From: Corallium rubrum
Lineage: Eukaryota > Cnidaria > Anthozoa > Scleralcyonacea > Coralliidae
Assembly: GCA_964035015.1 (NCBI GenBank)
Contig: OZ036002.1
Location: forward strand, 14,904,199 to 14,968,198
Length of the DNA stretch: 64,000 nucleotides
Direction of reading: 5' to 3'
This document shows, in pieces, positions 22,609 through 33,726 of this stretch; position 1 is the stretch's first letter; every line of letters begins with the position of its first letter. The translations under genes were made by a program, and so were the position numbers. The notes below the pieces were generated by a model that did no database searches, was not told the DNA's origin, and worked only from the letters and a program-made list of their open reading frames with translations.

Positions 22609-23790
22609 ATGAGCGACGAGGTGCATTCTGAGAGCGAGTTTTATTATCCAGAAGTTGAAAATGAAGAATACGAAAGTAATTTTTATCAGTTTCACGAAGT
22701 ACAGAGCGATGACGTCTACGAGCAGCGAAACAGCCAGGAAGAAATTGACAGTTTTATAAGAGAGCAGAAAAGCGTAAACACGGTAAAAAAACAGCAAGCG
22801 ACATGAATGCATTCAACCGATATCTAGCTGAAATAAACAAACAATATCTAAACATTTTGCACTTACCAGCACAGGAGCTTGACCACTTGTTGTCCAAATT
22901 TTTCAAAGATATCCGTAAAATAAATGGCGAAGAGTACGAACCGGACACGATTTCAAGTTTCCAAAGGAGTATTCAGAGGTTCCTTTCCGACAACAAATCC
23001 CAGTTTAACATCCTGATAGACAAAGAGTTTAAGATGTCCGGCGAAGTCCTTGCAGCGAAACGAAAAAGTTTGGTAAACAAAGCCGGGAAGGGAAACAAGC
23101 CAAATGCTACTCGCGTTCTCACGCAAGAAGAAGTGGACAAACTGTTTGAATACGGACAGTTTGGTATGTCTGGACCAGAAGTCCTCCAGAGAACCATGTG
23201 GTGGTTTGTGGCACTCCACCTTGGCTTCAGGGCGAGAGACGAAAGCCGTAAGTTGCGTTGGGGCGACATTCAACTCCAAAGCAATATTGATGGTCGCGAA
23301 ATGCTCGTCTGGCTATGTGAACGTGGCACGAAAACACGTAGAGGTCAAGAAAACGGTCACCAAAGATCATTTCAACCGAAGATTTATGCCACCGGATCAG
23401 AAAGATGCCCTGTTGAATACTATAAGTCTTCAAGAGCCATCGTCCAGTCGAAATGAATACAGCAGACGCGCCGTTTTTCCTTGCTGTCAGACATGGGAAC
23501 CGCCATCAAAACAACAACATTTGGTATATGAAATCTCCTCTGGGCAAGAATGAAATTGGCAAGTTCGTCAGCAAAGCAGCAGAAAATGCTGGTCTTCAGC
23601 GAGCCGGGGGGGAAATTAAGTAACCATTCTGTTAGAAAAACCAGTATTTCGAGGCTGTTAGACGCCAACACTCCCGAAATCTTTGTGGCCCAGCTGAGTG
23701 GACACAAGAACCTGTAAAGTCTACAGTCGTATAAATCGGCAAGCGAACAACATCAGCTTCAGATGTCCAGTATACTCAGCGGAATCTTTT
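22609..23790 (+). pseudogene. Crypton-type tyrosine recombinase, frameshifted
   Basis: Tyrosine recombinases cut and rejoin DNA through a tyrosine-linked intermediate. This one resembles the DUF3504-type Crypton enzymes. The acidic N-terminus (22609-22806) is one frame off from MNAFNRYLAEINKQYL... The first catalytic arginine region is LGFRARDESRKLRWGD. After a shift near 23440 follow ADAPFFLAVRHGN and SPLGKNEIGKFVSKAAENAG. After another shift in a G run come SNHSVRKTSISRLL (H-x-x-R) and QLSGHKNL. A TAA at 23716-23718 then precedes the catalytic tyrosine region SLQSYKSAS. Three frameshifts and a stop make it inactive. Confidence 0.8.
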
Positions 23791-24022
23791 CTTTCATCGT
23801 TATTTAAATTTAATCTTGCGATTGTATTTCCCAGATAAAGATATTTAAAACAAACTTGACTTGTTTGCTTGTTTCCGTGTGTGTTTTGTTGAATTCGCCA
23901 CGCCGCCTCAAGCACAAATTGTCGCATTACTCGCATATTCAGTGGCGTGACCGGATGTAATGGATAAACTAATTATCCATTGATATTAATTTTTGCACTG
24001 ATTTATGCCATATAATAAACAA

Positions 24023-24162
24023 CTTACTAACCTCGTCTGTCCGGTCTGTACGGTAAAATATCAAACCTCGGTTTTGCTGTATTGACCTCGCTATCGCTCG
24101 GTCAATACAGAAAAACCTCGGTTTGATATTTTACCGTACAGACCTCACTCTCAGTTAGTAAG
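24023..24162. repeat. Palindrome with CTTACTAAC..GTTAGTAAG ends
   Basis: Arms of about 60 bp (GTACGGTAAAATATCAAACC, then CTGTATTGACC) around the loop CGCTATCGCTCG. One of several snap-back units in the window with a CpG-rich centre. Confidence 0.7.
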
Positions 24163-24334
24163 TAGTTAAACTTTTGAATTTTCTTGTTATGACGTAGCTA
24201 GCTTTAACGTGCTATGACAATGACAACGTTTTTCCGTCAGTTGTTGTATCTCTGTCTTTCAGAGGTTTTAATATCTGTTCTTCGTTGTGAAGTTGTTAAA
24301 CTCGTTATTAAATAATAAGCTATTTAACCCAACA

Positions 24335-25196
24335 TTATATAACCAACAATGTGTTTGATATCTTTCTAGTTTTAAGGTTTAGACGCAAACCGATTAGAAC
24401 AAGTGCTGCTGCTTCTGTTAAAACGTCGGTGACACAAACCTGCGCAATAACAAGTAAGACATTTTTTTTTTGGTTGTATTAAAACTTGTAGTTGTCTTCT
24501 AGAACGCACCCAATGATTGGTTAAAAGCCATGTTCCTATGGAAAACATGGGGAAAATTACGAAATCCCATACGCCATTAAAGTGCCTAAGCAACGAAATA
24601 GAAATAATAACATTGAAGTATTGTTTGGCATTGCTTCTTTGGACTGTGAAAGTTTTAAGGCGAACAATTAAATGGAAGTATGTACATTTAGCGTTTGAAA
24701 GCCGTGCTTTTCCGTCAAAAAATTGAGACATCATTAAAATAGTTGGCACAGTGCACAACTAATGACATGACATCACTCGATCCAGGCCCCTTCTCTTTAC
24801 GCAATGGGGTGCACCTGACATAAGGAGAAAATAAAGGCATTTTGTCGTTTATGCTTTGGTCAGATAATTTATAAGTGAACTATTCACCAACATGTTTTAG
24901 TTGTCGAACATTTACAGCACAATCTTAATTACACATAAGACGACTTAAACACGGCTTCGACTGTGTATATTTTAAGACAAGTAACTCAGTATGAATATAA
25001 AATTTTACACACTTTGTTTGTGAACACTTTACCCGGAGAGTTTTAGTTTTCTAAAGCCTGTTCGATAAAAGTAAGAACCTGGAACTGGCGATGTCATTAG
25101 TTGTGGACTACAGACTATTTTAGTGATTCAAGCTATTTCTGCCAATTTTGTATGCCATGTGTAACTTCAAAGGCCATGTCCACTCGTATGCGTTTT
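24335..25196. repeat. Flank segment A, second copy
   Basis: Second member of the tandem duplication, directly after the split LTR. Beyond 25196 the sequence continues uniquely (ATCTCTTCGTTTTAATTAAA), marking the original right edge of the unit. Confidence 0.75.
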
Positions 25197-25412
25197 CATA
25201 TCTCTTCGTTTTAATTAAAACTGAAAACAAGAAGTCTTTCTATATACACCCATTCAGTTTGGTGAAAATGGAGATTTTCGAAATGTATGTGGGCAGAAAG
25301 GTAAAACTGAATAAAAGGTCTTTCGACAAAGCGTTTTTGCATGAAAACTTCTACTTGTGGAGAAGGCCTAATTACTTTGTTTGTTTTGTGATTTTTTTCT
25401 ATATTATGTTAA

Positions 25413-25688
25413 CTCTATCGTCCGCAGAGGCTCGAAGGCGTGCGGGCGAGAGCTGAAGACGCGATTGCCCGCGCGCCTGCGACTGACCAGAATAATAGCA
25501 AAGCGCACAGTTACTATTTATAGACCAAAACTCAGACAAACACTGAACCGAAATTGAATCTTGAGAGTTTCTAATGAGCCCATTCTCTTTTGTTAGAAAT
25601 GCAAGAATAAATTATAAACTCAGACAAACATGAATTCGACGTCATCTGTGCGCTTCGCTATTAATAGAAGCCTCTGCGGAGGAGAGAG
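25413..25688. mobile_element. Short TIR element with 9-bp duplication TTATGTTAA
   Basis: Ends CTCTATCGTCCGCAGAGGCT and the complement of AGCCTCTGCGGAGGAGAGAG. TTATGTTAA flanks both sides (25404-25412, 25689-25697). CpG-rich left half, no coding. It belongs with the other 9-bp-duplication elements in the window. Confidence 0.75.
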
Positions 25689-25699
25689 TTATGTTAATG

Positions 25700-26400
25700 A
25701 GTAAAAGGACAAGATTATTTATTGAATTTCTGTTTCTCCCCATCTTTTTCGTTCTCCTTTCCTTCGTCCTCCTCCTTTGGTTCCTCCTTCTCCTCTCTCA
25801 TTACTTCCACCACCACCAGAAGATAGTGGGTATAGTGGCTCTGTAATCACGGATACAGAACTGGAAATTGAAGTGGTAAGAACTTTCAATCAATATAACA
25901 TTTAAGAATGGTCTTCATGAACTTTGCAGTATTGATAAATATTTCTGAGTGATCTGGGATTTGCTGCTTGTAACGTAGGAAGTGGTTGCCCCGCTGATCT
26001 CAATATATCTGGGTTACTCATCCATTATATTCGTCAGTAAACGTTTTGAAGCCACTGGCGGCTACCAACCTTTCTTCTCTTCTGAAGCTAAACATTTATA
26101 ATTCCATCACAAGGCTTCTATTTTTTTAAAAAGTTTTATTAGGTTTCCAGCGTTTCGGGACAGGCCCCTTTATCAAGGTAAAATTACATATGGTTACACA
26201 AGGCGAAGCCGAGTGCCTGTATTCCGATACAGAACGGACACGAATTCTGTAAATTACCTAGTAATTTTTCTAAAATAAACGTTGTCTAAGTCGAGAAAAA
26301 AACAAAGCTAAAGTTTATGTAAATCAAGAGGAATCTGTATAACATGTATACACCCTCATTAAACATGGATTTTCTTTGTGTTTTCATCATGAATTATTAA
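25700..26400. other. Intron 1 sequence, no gene seen
   Basis: A CT-rich tract (25734-25815) and AT-rich sequence. GGTTTCCAGCGTTTCGGGAC near 26142 looks repeat-derived but could not be placed. Confidence 0.4.
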
Positions 26401-26401
<1 letters not shown>

Positions 26402-26438
<37 letters not shown>

Positions 26439-26456
26439 ATATTATATTATATTATA
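26402..26456. repeat. TA dinucleotide then ATTAT repeats
   Basis: About 16 TA units followed by ATTAT units. Simple sequence. Confidence 0.9.
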
Positions 26457-26599
26457 CCCTCGCAAAAAGTCGTCCAATTAAATGTCTACATTAGCGTCAC
26501 GTGCCAGCCCAATATTTTACGATGACTACATATACTACATATTGGGCAGCAACCTTTGGACAGGTCGCACAAGGTATATTTACTTGTCAATTGCACGAT

Positions 26600-26760
26600 T
26601 ATTTGTTCGATATAATAAAACATCTATTGGATTCATCTTCGCCCGATATGGAAAATATTTAAGTCCCGAATTTTAATATTATCCTCGACTAAAATATCTT
26701 TCCATGTCGGGCTTAGACGAATTACGAATCCAATAAATTATAATATCTGTGGAGCCTTTT
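26600..26760. repeat. Hairpin-forming repeat, TTGGATTC arms
   Basis: ATCTATTGGATTCATCTTCG..CCCGATATGG pairs with the complement of CCATGTCGGGC..CGAATCCAATAAAT. Non-coding foldback in intron 1. Confidence 0.45.
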
Positions 26761-27048
26761 GTCAGAGTAAAATGTCTTTTGTCATCTCGCTTGTCATCTC
26801 ATATCGTTCTGGCCTATTCTATCCCGTTTTGTGCTTAGATTCCTATATGTTTTAGTACTTATCAGAAGTTTTCGGTAAAACGTTTTGGCCTTGCATCTTC
26901 TATTATTTTGGATTGATATTATGTCGATGGATTTTGTGGGCCACTCAATAAAAATGTTGCCGATGCCTTGTGCATGGTGACTGATATTAATGCGCAATGG
27001 CGGTCATCGTCAGATGCAATCACGAGGCTTTATGATGCATGCTTTTTG

Positions 27049-28345
27049 TTAATAATAATAATAATAATAAACTTTATTTCAGTGTCCAGATTCTTTAGCA
27101 TTGACAGCTAATTGGGGACACTATTTACCTAAATTAGTTACATAAAATGTTTCCTATAAACTAAATAAATAATAGAGACAGATAATAATCTAACAGCAGC
27201 TAACATAATTAAGTACTACAGAGATCACAGCAATTACAATTATTTTTCAACAAACTGTCAATATCTAGTTTGCGAATGGTACCCCTAAATACATCAAGGC
27301 TAGGCGAGCTTTTAATGTCACTACTCAGCCTTGACCATAAAACCGGTCCTAAATATCGCAGCGAGTGCTTGCCATAGCTGATGGTATTAAATCTTGGTAT
27401 GTCAAAATCGCTGTTTCTTAATGAGTAGCGTACGTTTTTGACATTGAAAATATCAGCTACACTTCTGGGTGCCAGTTGATTTTTAACTTTGTACATGTAT
27501 ATGGCAATATCTTGTAGTCTCCTATTCTGTAACGACGGCAACCCCGCTCGCTCAAGGAGCGCCTCATAAGAATCTAACTTATTTCTATATATAGCTCTCA
27601 GTGCCCGTTCTTGGATGCGCTCTACCTTTCTGCTATCAGAGGCTTTACAAAAATTCCATATTACATGACAATAAGTAAGGTACGGGAGGATTGATGACTT
27701 ATAAATAGTTAATTTAGCCGAACAGGGGATCAGATTGCGCAAACGCATTAGAACTCCCACTTTCTTACTGGCCTTCTTACATAGTTCGCTAATATGATAA
27801 CTAAAATTAATTCTTTCATCAATATCTACTCCCAGTAACTTAATATAATTAGTGTTCTTAATTATCTGGTCATCTATTTGTATATCGAGGTTCTGGTTGT
27901 TTCTATTTACCCCCCTAGGATCAATAAGTAATGACTGAAACTTATCGCAATTTGCTAGGAGGTAATTGTCCTTATACCATGATGCGGCTCGCTGACCCTC
28001 TTCCTCCAAGCTATTCTTTGTTGTGTCAGAATCTGTTCCTGATGTGTACAACTGGTGATCATCGGCGTACATTGTCAAGCTAGCATTTCTAACGCAATAA
28101 GACATGTCATTTTGGAAAAGGTTCCATAATAGAGGTCCAAAAGATGAACCTTTAGGACAGCCTCGTGTCATTTCCTTCCATTCACTGGTAGTACTGTTGT
28201 CCAACTTTACTCTGTTCCTTCTATTATCAAAAAACGATCGCATAAGACTAAGAGAGCTGGGAGAAAATCCATACGCTTCAAGCTTTTTAAGGGTGAGTGA
28301 GTGGCTCAAAGAATCGAAAGCCTTACTCATGTCTGTTAATGTTAA
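27049..28345 (-). pseudogene. LINE reverse transcriptase, 5'-truncated copy
   Basis: The minus-strand frame is open for about 380 codons: TLTDMSKAFDSLSHSLTLKK (motif A), EMTRGCPKGSSFGPLLWN (motif B, with CPKGSSFGP for the usual VPQGSILGP), LTMYADDHQLYTSG (catalytic YADD), then the thumb and the conserved LINE C-terminus (LPYLTYCHVIWNFC, KVERIQERALRAIYRN). The 3' tail is a run of TTATTA units at 27049-27070. The endonuclease and ORF1 are missing; homology starts just before motif A. It is a different lineage from the copy at 5999-7540 and less decayed. Confidence 0.85.
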
Positions 28346-28770
28346 TGTTCTTTTGCGTAATTCTTCATGTTTAATTCTAGGAAAGTAAACATGAATCAAA
28401 CACTTTCAAAGAATCTCTTTACATGTCGGAAAATCGTGAAATTCCTGTTTTATCTGATGGTAAGTGCTAATAAGAAGAACATTTTATGTTTTATGATTTC
28501 TACCGACGAAGTCAACCGAGAAAAATAATGGTTACACACGATAATGTGGCATGTTTACGATATTATTTTGAGTTGATATTTTATCTGCATTTTTTCGTCT
28601 ACATTTTATCTCGAATCCACATTTTTCCAACCCACGTTTTTTTCCTCATCCGCGTTTTTCCATTCATCAGTCATTTGCCACTGCGTTTTATTTGCACTTT
28701 TTGTTGTGCTTTATCAGCCATTGTCTTTTATTTTATTTCTTTTTAATTTATTTTATTTTACTTTATTTCA

Positions 28771-28910
28771 CTTCACTTCACTTCACTTCACTTCACTTCA
28801 CTTCACTTCACTTCACTTCACTTCACTTCACTTCACTTCACTTCACTTCACTTCACTTCACTTCACTTCACTTCACTTCACTTTACTTTACTTTACTTTA
28901 CTTTACTTAA
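28771..28910. repeat. CTTCA pentanucleotide microsatellite
   Basis: 22 exact CTTCA units followed by CTTTA units. A short related array lies at about 35738-35764. ORFs reading (FTSLH)n are artefacts. Confidence 0.95.
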
Positions 28911-29680
28911 AAACTTATTTTCAGTGTCAAGCTAAAAATTGGAAAAATGGATTTACCGCGACAAAAATTCAGATACGACTGTGTTTACGGTGACTGAAAG
29001 TGTTTTGGTTGCTTACATGTTTTGTTGTAAACCGACTTAATTCGGTCTTTGCTGCTTGTACCAATATCTAATGGGAAACATGGAAGTGTTATAGTCTATA
29101 TATTGGAGATGGTCTGCATGGAAACTCGGCAAAAGTCTTTGTTGTATTTTTTCTATATGCAAACTTGTGCACGGTGAAAACAATGTATTTTTGGTATAGT
29201 AAAGCAAGTATCTAGCAGCGTTTAAATGCAATCGCTCAACCGCGTTATTTGGATATTAAAAAGCGAAAAACAAAAGGTTAGTCCACGGTGAGGACCGTCG
29301 CAACATAAAATCACAGCTCATAGGCACTTTGAAGATTGTCGGGTTCCATACCAGATCTTAATTGACTCTGACGGCACGAAAGGCACAAACGACAAAGGGC
29401 TGGGAACTCCGTTTCCTGGATTATGCCAAATCTTAAAGAATTGATAAGAAATCGAGATTATCAAAAAAAGAAGAAAGAAAGAAAAAAGCAACAGCTTTAT
29501 AGAAAAGATTGCAAAAATTATAAAATAAAATATTAAAATACGAAAAGCGAAAGTTCCAAAATTCTTTCATGATTGTTCCGAAATCAATAGATTATACAAA
29601 ACGACGTGTTTACCTGTCACTTCAAAGTTCACTTCATCAATGTTCTTCGTTCTTGGACTTACAGCATTTGAGCAACATTT
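28911..29680. other. Intron 1 sequence, no gene seen
   Basis: AT-rich. About 29296-29325 (ACATAAAATCACAGCTCATA then GGCACTTTGAAG) recurs inverted near 61776-61810. Nothing codes. Confidence 0.4.
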
Positions 29681-29736
29681 TTCAGTACAATTCAATAACA
29701 CATTTAAACATAAGTTTGATCGATTCAATAAAACAT

Positions 29737-29895
29737 CTAAACATGGATTTGACCGAGTACATATCGAGATGACGAGATCGCGCACCAACCTACACTAAAA
29801 GATGACGACGATTTCGGAACAGGTCTACCGCGATCGACGTGTGCGATTGTAAGCACTGTGAGCGTGTTTATGATTAAGATACGTGCCAGCCACAT
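29737..29895 (-). CDS. Small signal-peptide-like ORF, repeat-family copy
   Basis: A 52-residue frame begins MWLARILIINTLTVLTIAHV, a classic secretion-signal shape: a short start, a hydrophobic core of about 15 residues and a small residue before a polar stretch (DRGRPVPKSSSS). It is related in sequence and upstream context to the ORFs at 33487-33726 and 58154-58440. Upstream on the minus strand lies the GGCTACCTATGGTAGGCCGAGTC hairpin, also found at those sites. I do not recognise the mature part, and it has one cysteine. It may be an orphan first exon spread by a repeat, not a functional gene. Confidence 0.35.
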   Translation of the reverse strand: MWLARILIINTLTVLTIAHVDRGRPVPKSSSSFSVGWCAISSSRYVLGQIHV

Positions 29896-29979
29896 TCCTT
29901 ATTAATCGTATCACAAATTTACTATATTTTTCGAGCGGCACCGTGTGGTTTCGCAAAGCCTATCGGGATGATGCAATAA

Positions 29980-30105
29980 TTGCAATTTGTCACCCAAAAA
30001 AGAAATACAGGAAAGCCACTGAAACCTTAGACTCGGCCTACCATAGGTAGCCGGAGTAACGAGACGCCTGATCAGGCATTAACTCGGGCTACTGAGCTTG
30101 ACAAT
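29980..30105. repeat. ACTCGGCTACC hairpin repeat
   Basis: ACTCGGCCTACCATAGGTAG with CCGGAGT, then CGCCTGATCAGGCATTAACTCGGGCTA. Related blocks occur at 33930-33962, 57878-57905 and 58628-58668, each upstream of or bounding the signal-peptide-like ORFs. Confidence 0.5.
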
Positions 30106-30736
30106 ATAATTCAAGAAGACTAGAGTCTAGAGGATTGAGGTGGTTATAACTACTGATTCTTCCGCAACTGATTTAAAACACATCTGAATTCTGATCTAGA
30201 CTTGCTATAAAATTGCGAGTGTAGTGTTGAAACTATATATGATTGAAATTATGTGTTTAAAACCGAACCGGAGCGAGTTGCAAAGAGCCTGACGGCTGAC
30301 GCATACTTTTATATGATACGTATATCTTTTCCAGAAAGATCTTTTTCTGTGATTTCTTTCTCAGTGAATGTCGCTGTATCGTGTTCATTCATTAAGTAGT
30401 CAAGAATTTTGCAGACGAAACTATTCGAAAGTAATCACAAAGAAAATGCCGAATAATTTTTAGTCCCAGAGTAATCTCAACACCGTCCTAGTTCTTTATA
30501 CAACGCCACTTCGAGAATTTTCACGTCTTCGGGACAACGTCAACGGCCAAAAGATGAGAACTGTTGCTTGAGATAGAGTTCAATACGGACACCACAATCA
30601 TTTTAGCAATACTGGGGCGTTTTGGAAGTCATTAAACTAGCTTCAAATATCAAATATAATAGTCAGTTAACCGTGACTTCTTTAAATTGTAAAACTTATC
30701 TTGCTTTTTAACCGCCGTCGTCGTCCTAGCATCTTA
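30106..30736. other. Intron 1 sequence, no gene seen
   Basis: AT-rich with no recognisable frame or repeat ends. Confidence 0.4.
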
Positions 30737-30911
30737 GACCCCGTTTACACGATGCCGGTACAATTTGAAAACGGAACAAAATCATGCCGGTATGCAAATA
30801 CAGCATATAACATTTCATGTTATTTTTGTGCCGGTATCGTGTAAACGCAAGGCCTAAACGGCATGATTTTATTCCGTTTTCAAATTGTACCAGCATCGTG
30901 TAAACGGGGTC
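30737..30911. mobile_element. 175-bp MITE, TA target
   Basis: Ends GACCCCGTTTACACGATGCC with the complement at the right, TIRs of about 40 bp, TA on each side. An internal GTTTACACGATACCGGCAC motif repeats the end. Typical Tc1/mariner-type MITE. Confidence 0.75.
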
Positions 30912-31164
30912 TATATAAACGTACCTTTTTTATAATTTTGTTTTGCTCGAGTATAGGAATTCTAGGAAATGTTTAATACTAGCAATTTATCTCAGAAATC
31001 TCTCCTCACTTTTATTGCCCCTTATGTCGTTGACCAACACACTTATTTCTCTTTTCGATCGACGATCGTAAATTAAAATGGCTCTACACATAATTTCTTT
31101 TCTTTATACAGTGACTGTATAGTTTACTTCTTGCGGTCGTTAAGATCTAACGCTAACATTTCAA

Positions 31165-31475
31165 GTGAATGATATTGATGAATACAGCCATATAGATCAC
31201 ATGGAGCCCACGCCACCATTTATAAGAATATTGGACGTGCGGAAGTCTGGAAACGATATAGAGGCAATGCAGTGGTCAAAAGGGTCGCTGGCATATGGAG
31301 ATTGTTGGCAAAAGCAAAGAAGGAAAAGGGGGGGAACAAGACTCAAACACCGGTTGATATGCGCCGTATTGTGCTGGGACAATTTTTCGAAAGCAATGCT
31401 GGGGGTAATACGACGGCTAAGAAATACGGCTTCAGGAACTGCCTGTGTCACCATGATAAACTAATAAGACACTGA
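31165..31475 (+). other. Small overlapping ORFs without recognised family
   Basis: Two overlapping frames (99 and 67 codons) are open here, with basic residues (KAKKEKGGNKTQ) and a CHHDK end. No motif allows an assignment. It may be a decayed transposon fragment. Confidence 0.2.
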
Positions 31476-31603
31476 TGACTGATATAAATTTTCAGAGTAA
31501 TAAAGGCAGATTATAACTGGTAAATATATAGATTGATGAATCGCTTGAGTAATCTTTTTTAATATTTGTGATATTATGTCGAGACGACGTTTGCTATAAC
31601 ACA

Positions 31604-32270
31604 TTACCAGAAATTAATGACAAAATGGCCACCGGTTGAAAGCCAATTTGTATATATTCCTTAGAGGATGGCGTCCCATTTTGAACAGTAAATATATAAG
31701 GCGAATATATTAAAGTGAGAATTCTGCTTACCGAGTATAGCTTGCCAACTATTTGCCGACCTCCTGATCGAAACAACTATTATCCAATCATTCAGTCATC
31801 TACGATCCGCCAAATTGTGTTGACTCAAAATCGCCTTTGGTCAAATGCTCGAGAGTTGGTAGAGGAACCCTTATCTTGCATGTAATAGATTACATATTGA
31901 CCAAATTGGCTGAAGTTGTATATCTCCAATTCAACAAGTATCCAACTTTCAATGACAGCAAGACAATATGCATTTTTAAATCATCATGATTGATGGAGGC
32001 TCAAACATTGACAAACGATAGCTCGAGATATATAGTCATTTGGCAGATCGTAGTTATACCTGATTTAAACATATAAGGAAGTAAATAGTTTGAAAGTCGC
32101 TGTTGCTTAAATAGCGAGTTCGGCAAATAGTAGACGAGATACTCAATTAGCAGAATTTTCATTTTAATATTTCCCCTCTATATATTTACTGTTCAAAATT
32201 AGATGCCATTTTATGAAGGCTATATGTAAATTAACCCTTAAGCGGTGGCCAGTATGTCATCAATTTATGG
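31604..32270. mobile_element. Degenerate foldback element
   Basis: The left arm (ATGACAAAATGGCCACCGG.., CAGTAAATATATA.., GAATTCTGCTTA..) is an inverted, diverged copy of the right arm (..TAGCAGAATTTTC, TATATATTTACTG.., GGTGGCCAGTATGTCATC). Arms of about 200 bp. Old insertion, no coding. Confidence 0.55.
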
Positions 32271-32501
32271 TAGTGAAAAATTGTGATCTTTGTACCACAA
32301 TCTGCAATTAGTCTGCATTTTATTCCCAGTCTGCAGTCTGCAGAATATACTGACCGATTGATGAATTACTTCTACTTGTTCAGTTGTTCATTATTTTTAT
32401 GTTCGCTGCAACGTCAGCCTTCCTGTAATCGTCGATTAAGAGATTTGAGGTTTGTCAAAAGGTTTATAATATTAAACACAATAGTTATCAGGCAATACTA
32501 T

Positions 32502-33062
32502 ACACTTAATGTCTGCTCCCGAGGGAAACAGTTAGTTTTGTTTTCCCGAGAGTCTTGATATTTCCGGAGACGAAGTCGAGGGAAACATCGAGACTCGAGG
32601 GAAAACAAAACTAACTGTTTCCCGAGGGAGCAGACATTAAGTGTTTTGTTATATAGCTTGAGTTTCGCTGAATAATTTCGACGTTTATCAAGGGAAAGTA
32701 CACAAAAGACAAACGCTAAGACTTACCAAAACATTTCGCCTGGCTCCGTAATTTCACTTCAACCAAACAAATATAAGTGTCAGAACTAAAGAACAGAAAT
32801 ACATTTCTCCAGTTAATCTTCACACATGCTTTGAAGACCTATAAATATTCTTTTTTGCGTACCAAACAAGCTTTTGTTTATAGGATGCCGTGAAGAGTTC
32901 AAAGTTCTAGCAGGCAAGAATTGAAAACTTATTGCCCAAGCAGGCAATAAGTTCTCAATTATTGCCCGCTCGGTAGACATTGAAATTTAGCTAAGGTCAT
33001 GTGACCCCAAACCAACCAATGACAGTCATCGTTGCATCCAGTGAAACTCTAGCTATATAACA
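32502..33062. mobile_element. Pair of adjacent palindromic elements, copy 2
   Basis: Same arrangement as 14168-14726: first the ACACTTAATG palindrome (to 32644), then the TGTTATATAGCT element. Confidence 0.65.
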
Positions 33063-33486
33063 AAAGCAGTTATGCGATCTTGTTCCGAAGATCTTTCGGA
33101 ATTGTACGAGTAAATACCGATGGACTCCGAACTCTCAAGTGTCCTAGCACAATGCGGAACACATTTTACCATTAGCCGTCGTGAAATAAATTTCTAATAT
33201 TTCGAGTTGTTTGTTTCAGAAACAAAAAAAATTTAACAATACCTAAAATTTTAGTTATCCTTGATTGCCCAGAGCCATATAAATCGCTCTCGAACAAACG
33301 TCCCAGCAAACTACGAACCAAATCTTTCGGTTGTTAAAATATTGTTTCTTCCGTTCTCATATCCCTCTTCCTTGAATTCGATCTCATACCCAGACTCCTG
33401 CTCGTCCAATTTTGTGGCGTGGGTTTCCTGTGTATGGACTACCAACAAAATCGGATGATTTAGATCACAGTCATAAAGCTTTAGAT

Positions 33487-33726
33487 CTAGTTGGTGTAGG
33501 ATATCGTCATTCGATCGCGAGTTGTTAGCCGTAAGGTAATATCAATATCTAGCATTTTGCTGATGTTGGGCATTTTACGTTTTTCTTTGAGATGAATGAG
33601 ATCGCGGCCTAATAACCCGTTTCGAAATTGCTCGTCATCTTTTAGTGTAGGTTGCCTGCGATCAGCGTGTGCATTCCATGTAAGCATAGTGAGCATAATT
33701 ACGGTCAACACAGTTGCCAGCCACAT
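33487..33726 (-). CDS. Small signal-peptide-like ORF, longest family copy
   Basis: A 79-residue frame begins MWLATVLTVIMLTMLTWNAH, a strong signal-peptide shape with probable cleavage after A-H-A, then DRRQPTLKDDEQF.. and a basic stretch KEKRKMPNISKML. It has no cysteines and no transmembrane segment beyond the leader. It is collinear with the copy at 29737-29895 except for a micro-inverted block of about 45 bp (see findings). The region downstream of about residue 60 may be intron or non-coding. Function unknown; it could be a secreted peptide precursor or a duplicated leader exon. Confidence 0.4.
   Translation of the reverse strand: MWLATVLTVIMLTMLTWNAHADRRQPTLKDDEQFRNGLLGRDLIHLKEKRKMPNISKMLDIDITLRLTTRDRMTISYTN

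Larger units (their letters stand above)
22430..24165 (+). mobile_element. Crypton-like element 1, dead, inside an LTR
   Basis: The inserted segment starts TTATTATATGGCA, and its complement TGCCATATAATAA occurs at about 24006-24018, giving short inverted ends. It contains a broken tyrosine-recombinase gene. Beyond 24018 a separate palindrome (24023-24162) fills the rest of the insertion. The upstream region shares CAATTTGATTGG with the second Crypton and has a CCGTATCGCCC/GGGCAATACGG hairpin before the ATG. Confidence 0.65.
22378..24334 (+). repeat. Duplicated LTR, split by the Crypton
   Basis: The LTR begins TGTTGAGTGC, breaks after CAATATTGTATT at 22429, and resumes at about 24166 with AACTTTTGAATT to end CCCAACA at 24334. 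The two parts together equal one LTR. Confidence 0.8.
18196..25196 (+). repeat. Tandem duplication of pol 3' part, LTR and flank
   Basis: The unit 18196-20952 (integrase region, tail, LTR, flank A) is repeated from 20953 to about 25196. The second unit contains a Crypton insertion of about 1.7 kb and lacks about 245 bp. The junction at about 20953 joins flank A (..TATGCGTTTTCAT) to pol (CAGAACCGGTGG..) with about 3 bp of shared sequence. Flank A follows the LTR in both units, which a second independent insertion would not produce. Confidence 0.8.

Noticed and set aside
22953..23707. Minus-strand ORFs over Crypton 1
   Set aside because: Shadows of the recombinase coding strand.
28692..28993. 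(FTSLH)n frames
   Set aside because: Read through the CTTCA array.
31165..31475. Host exon or domesticated gene at 31165
   Set aside because: Two overlapping small frames, no splice support and no recognised motif; kept only as an unassigned ORF.
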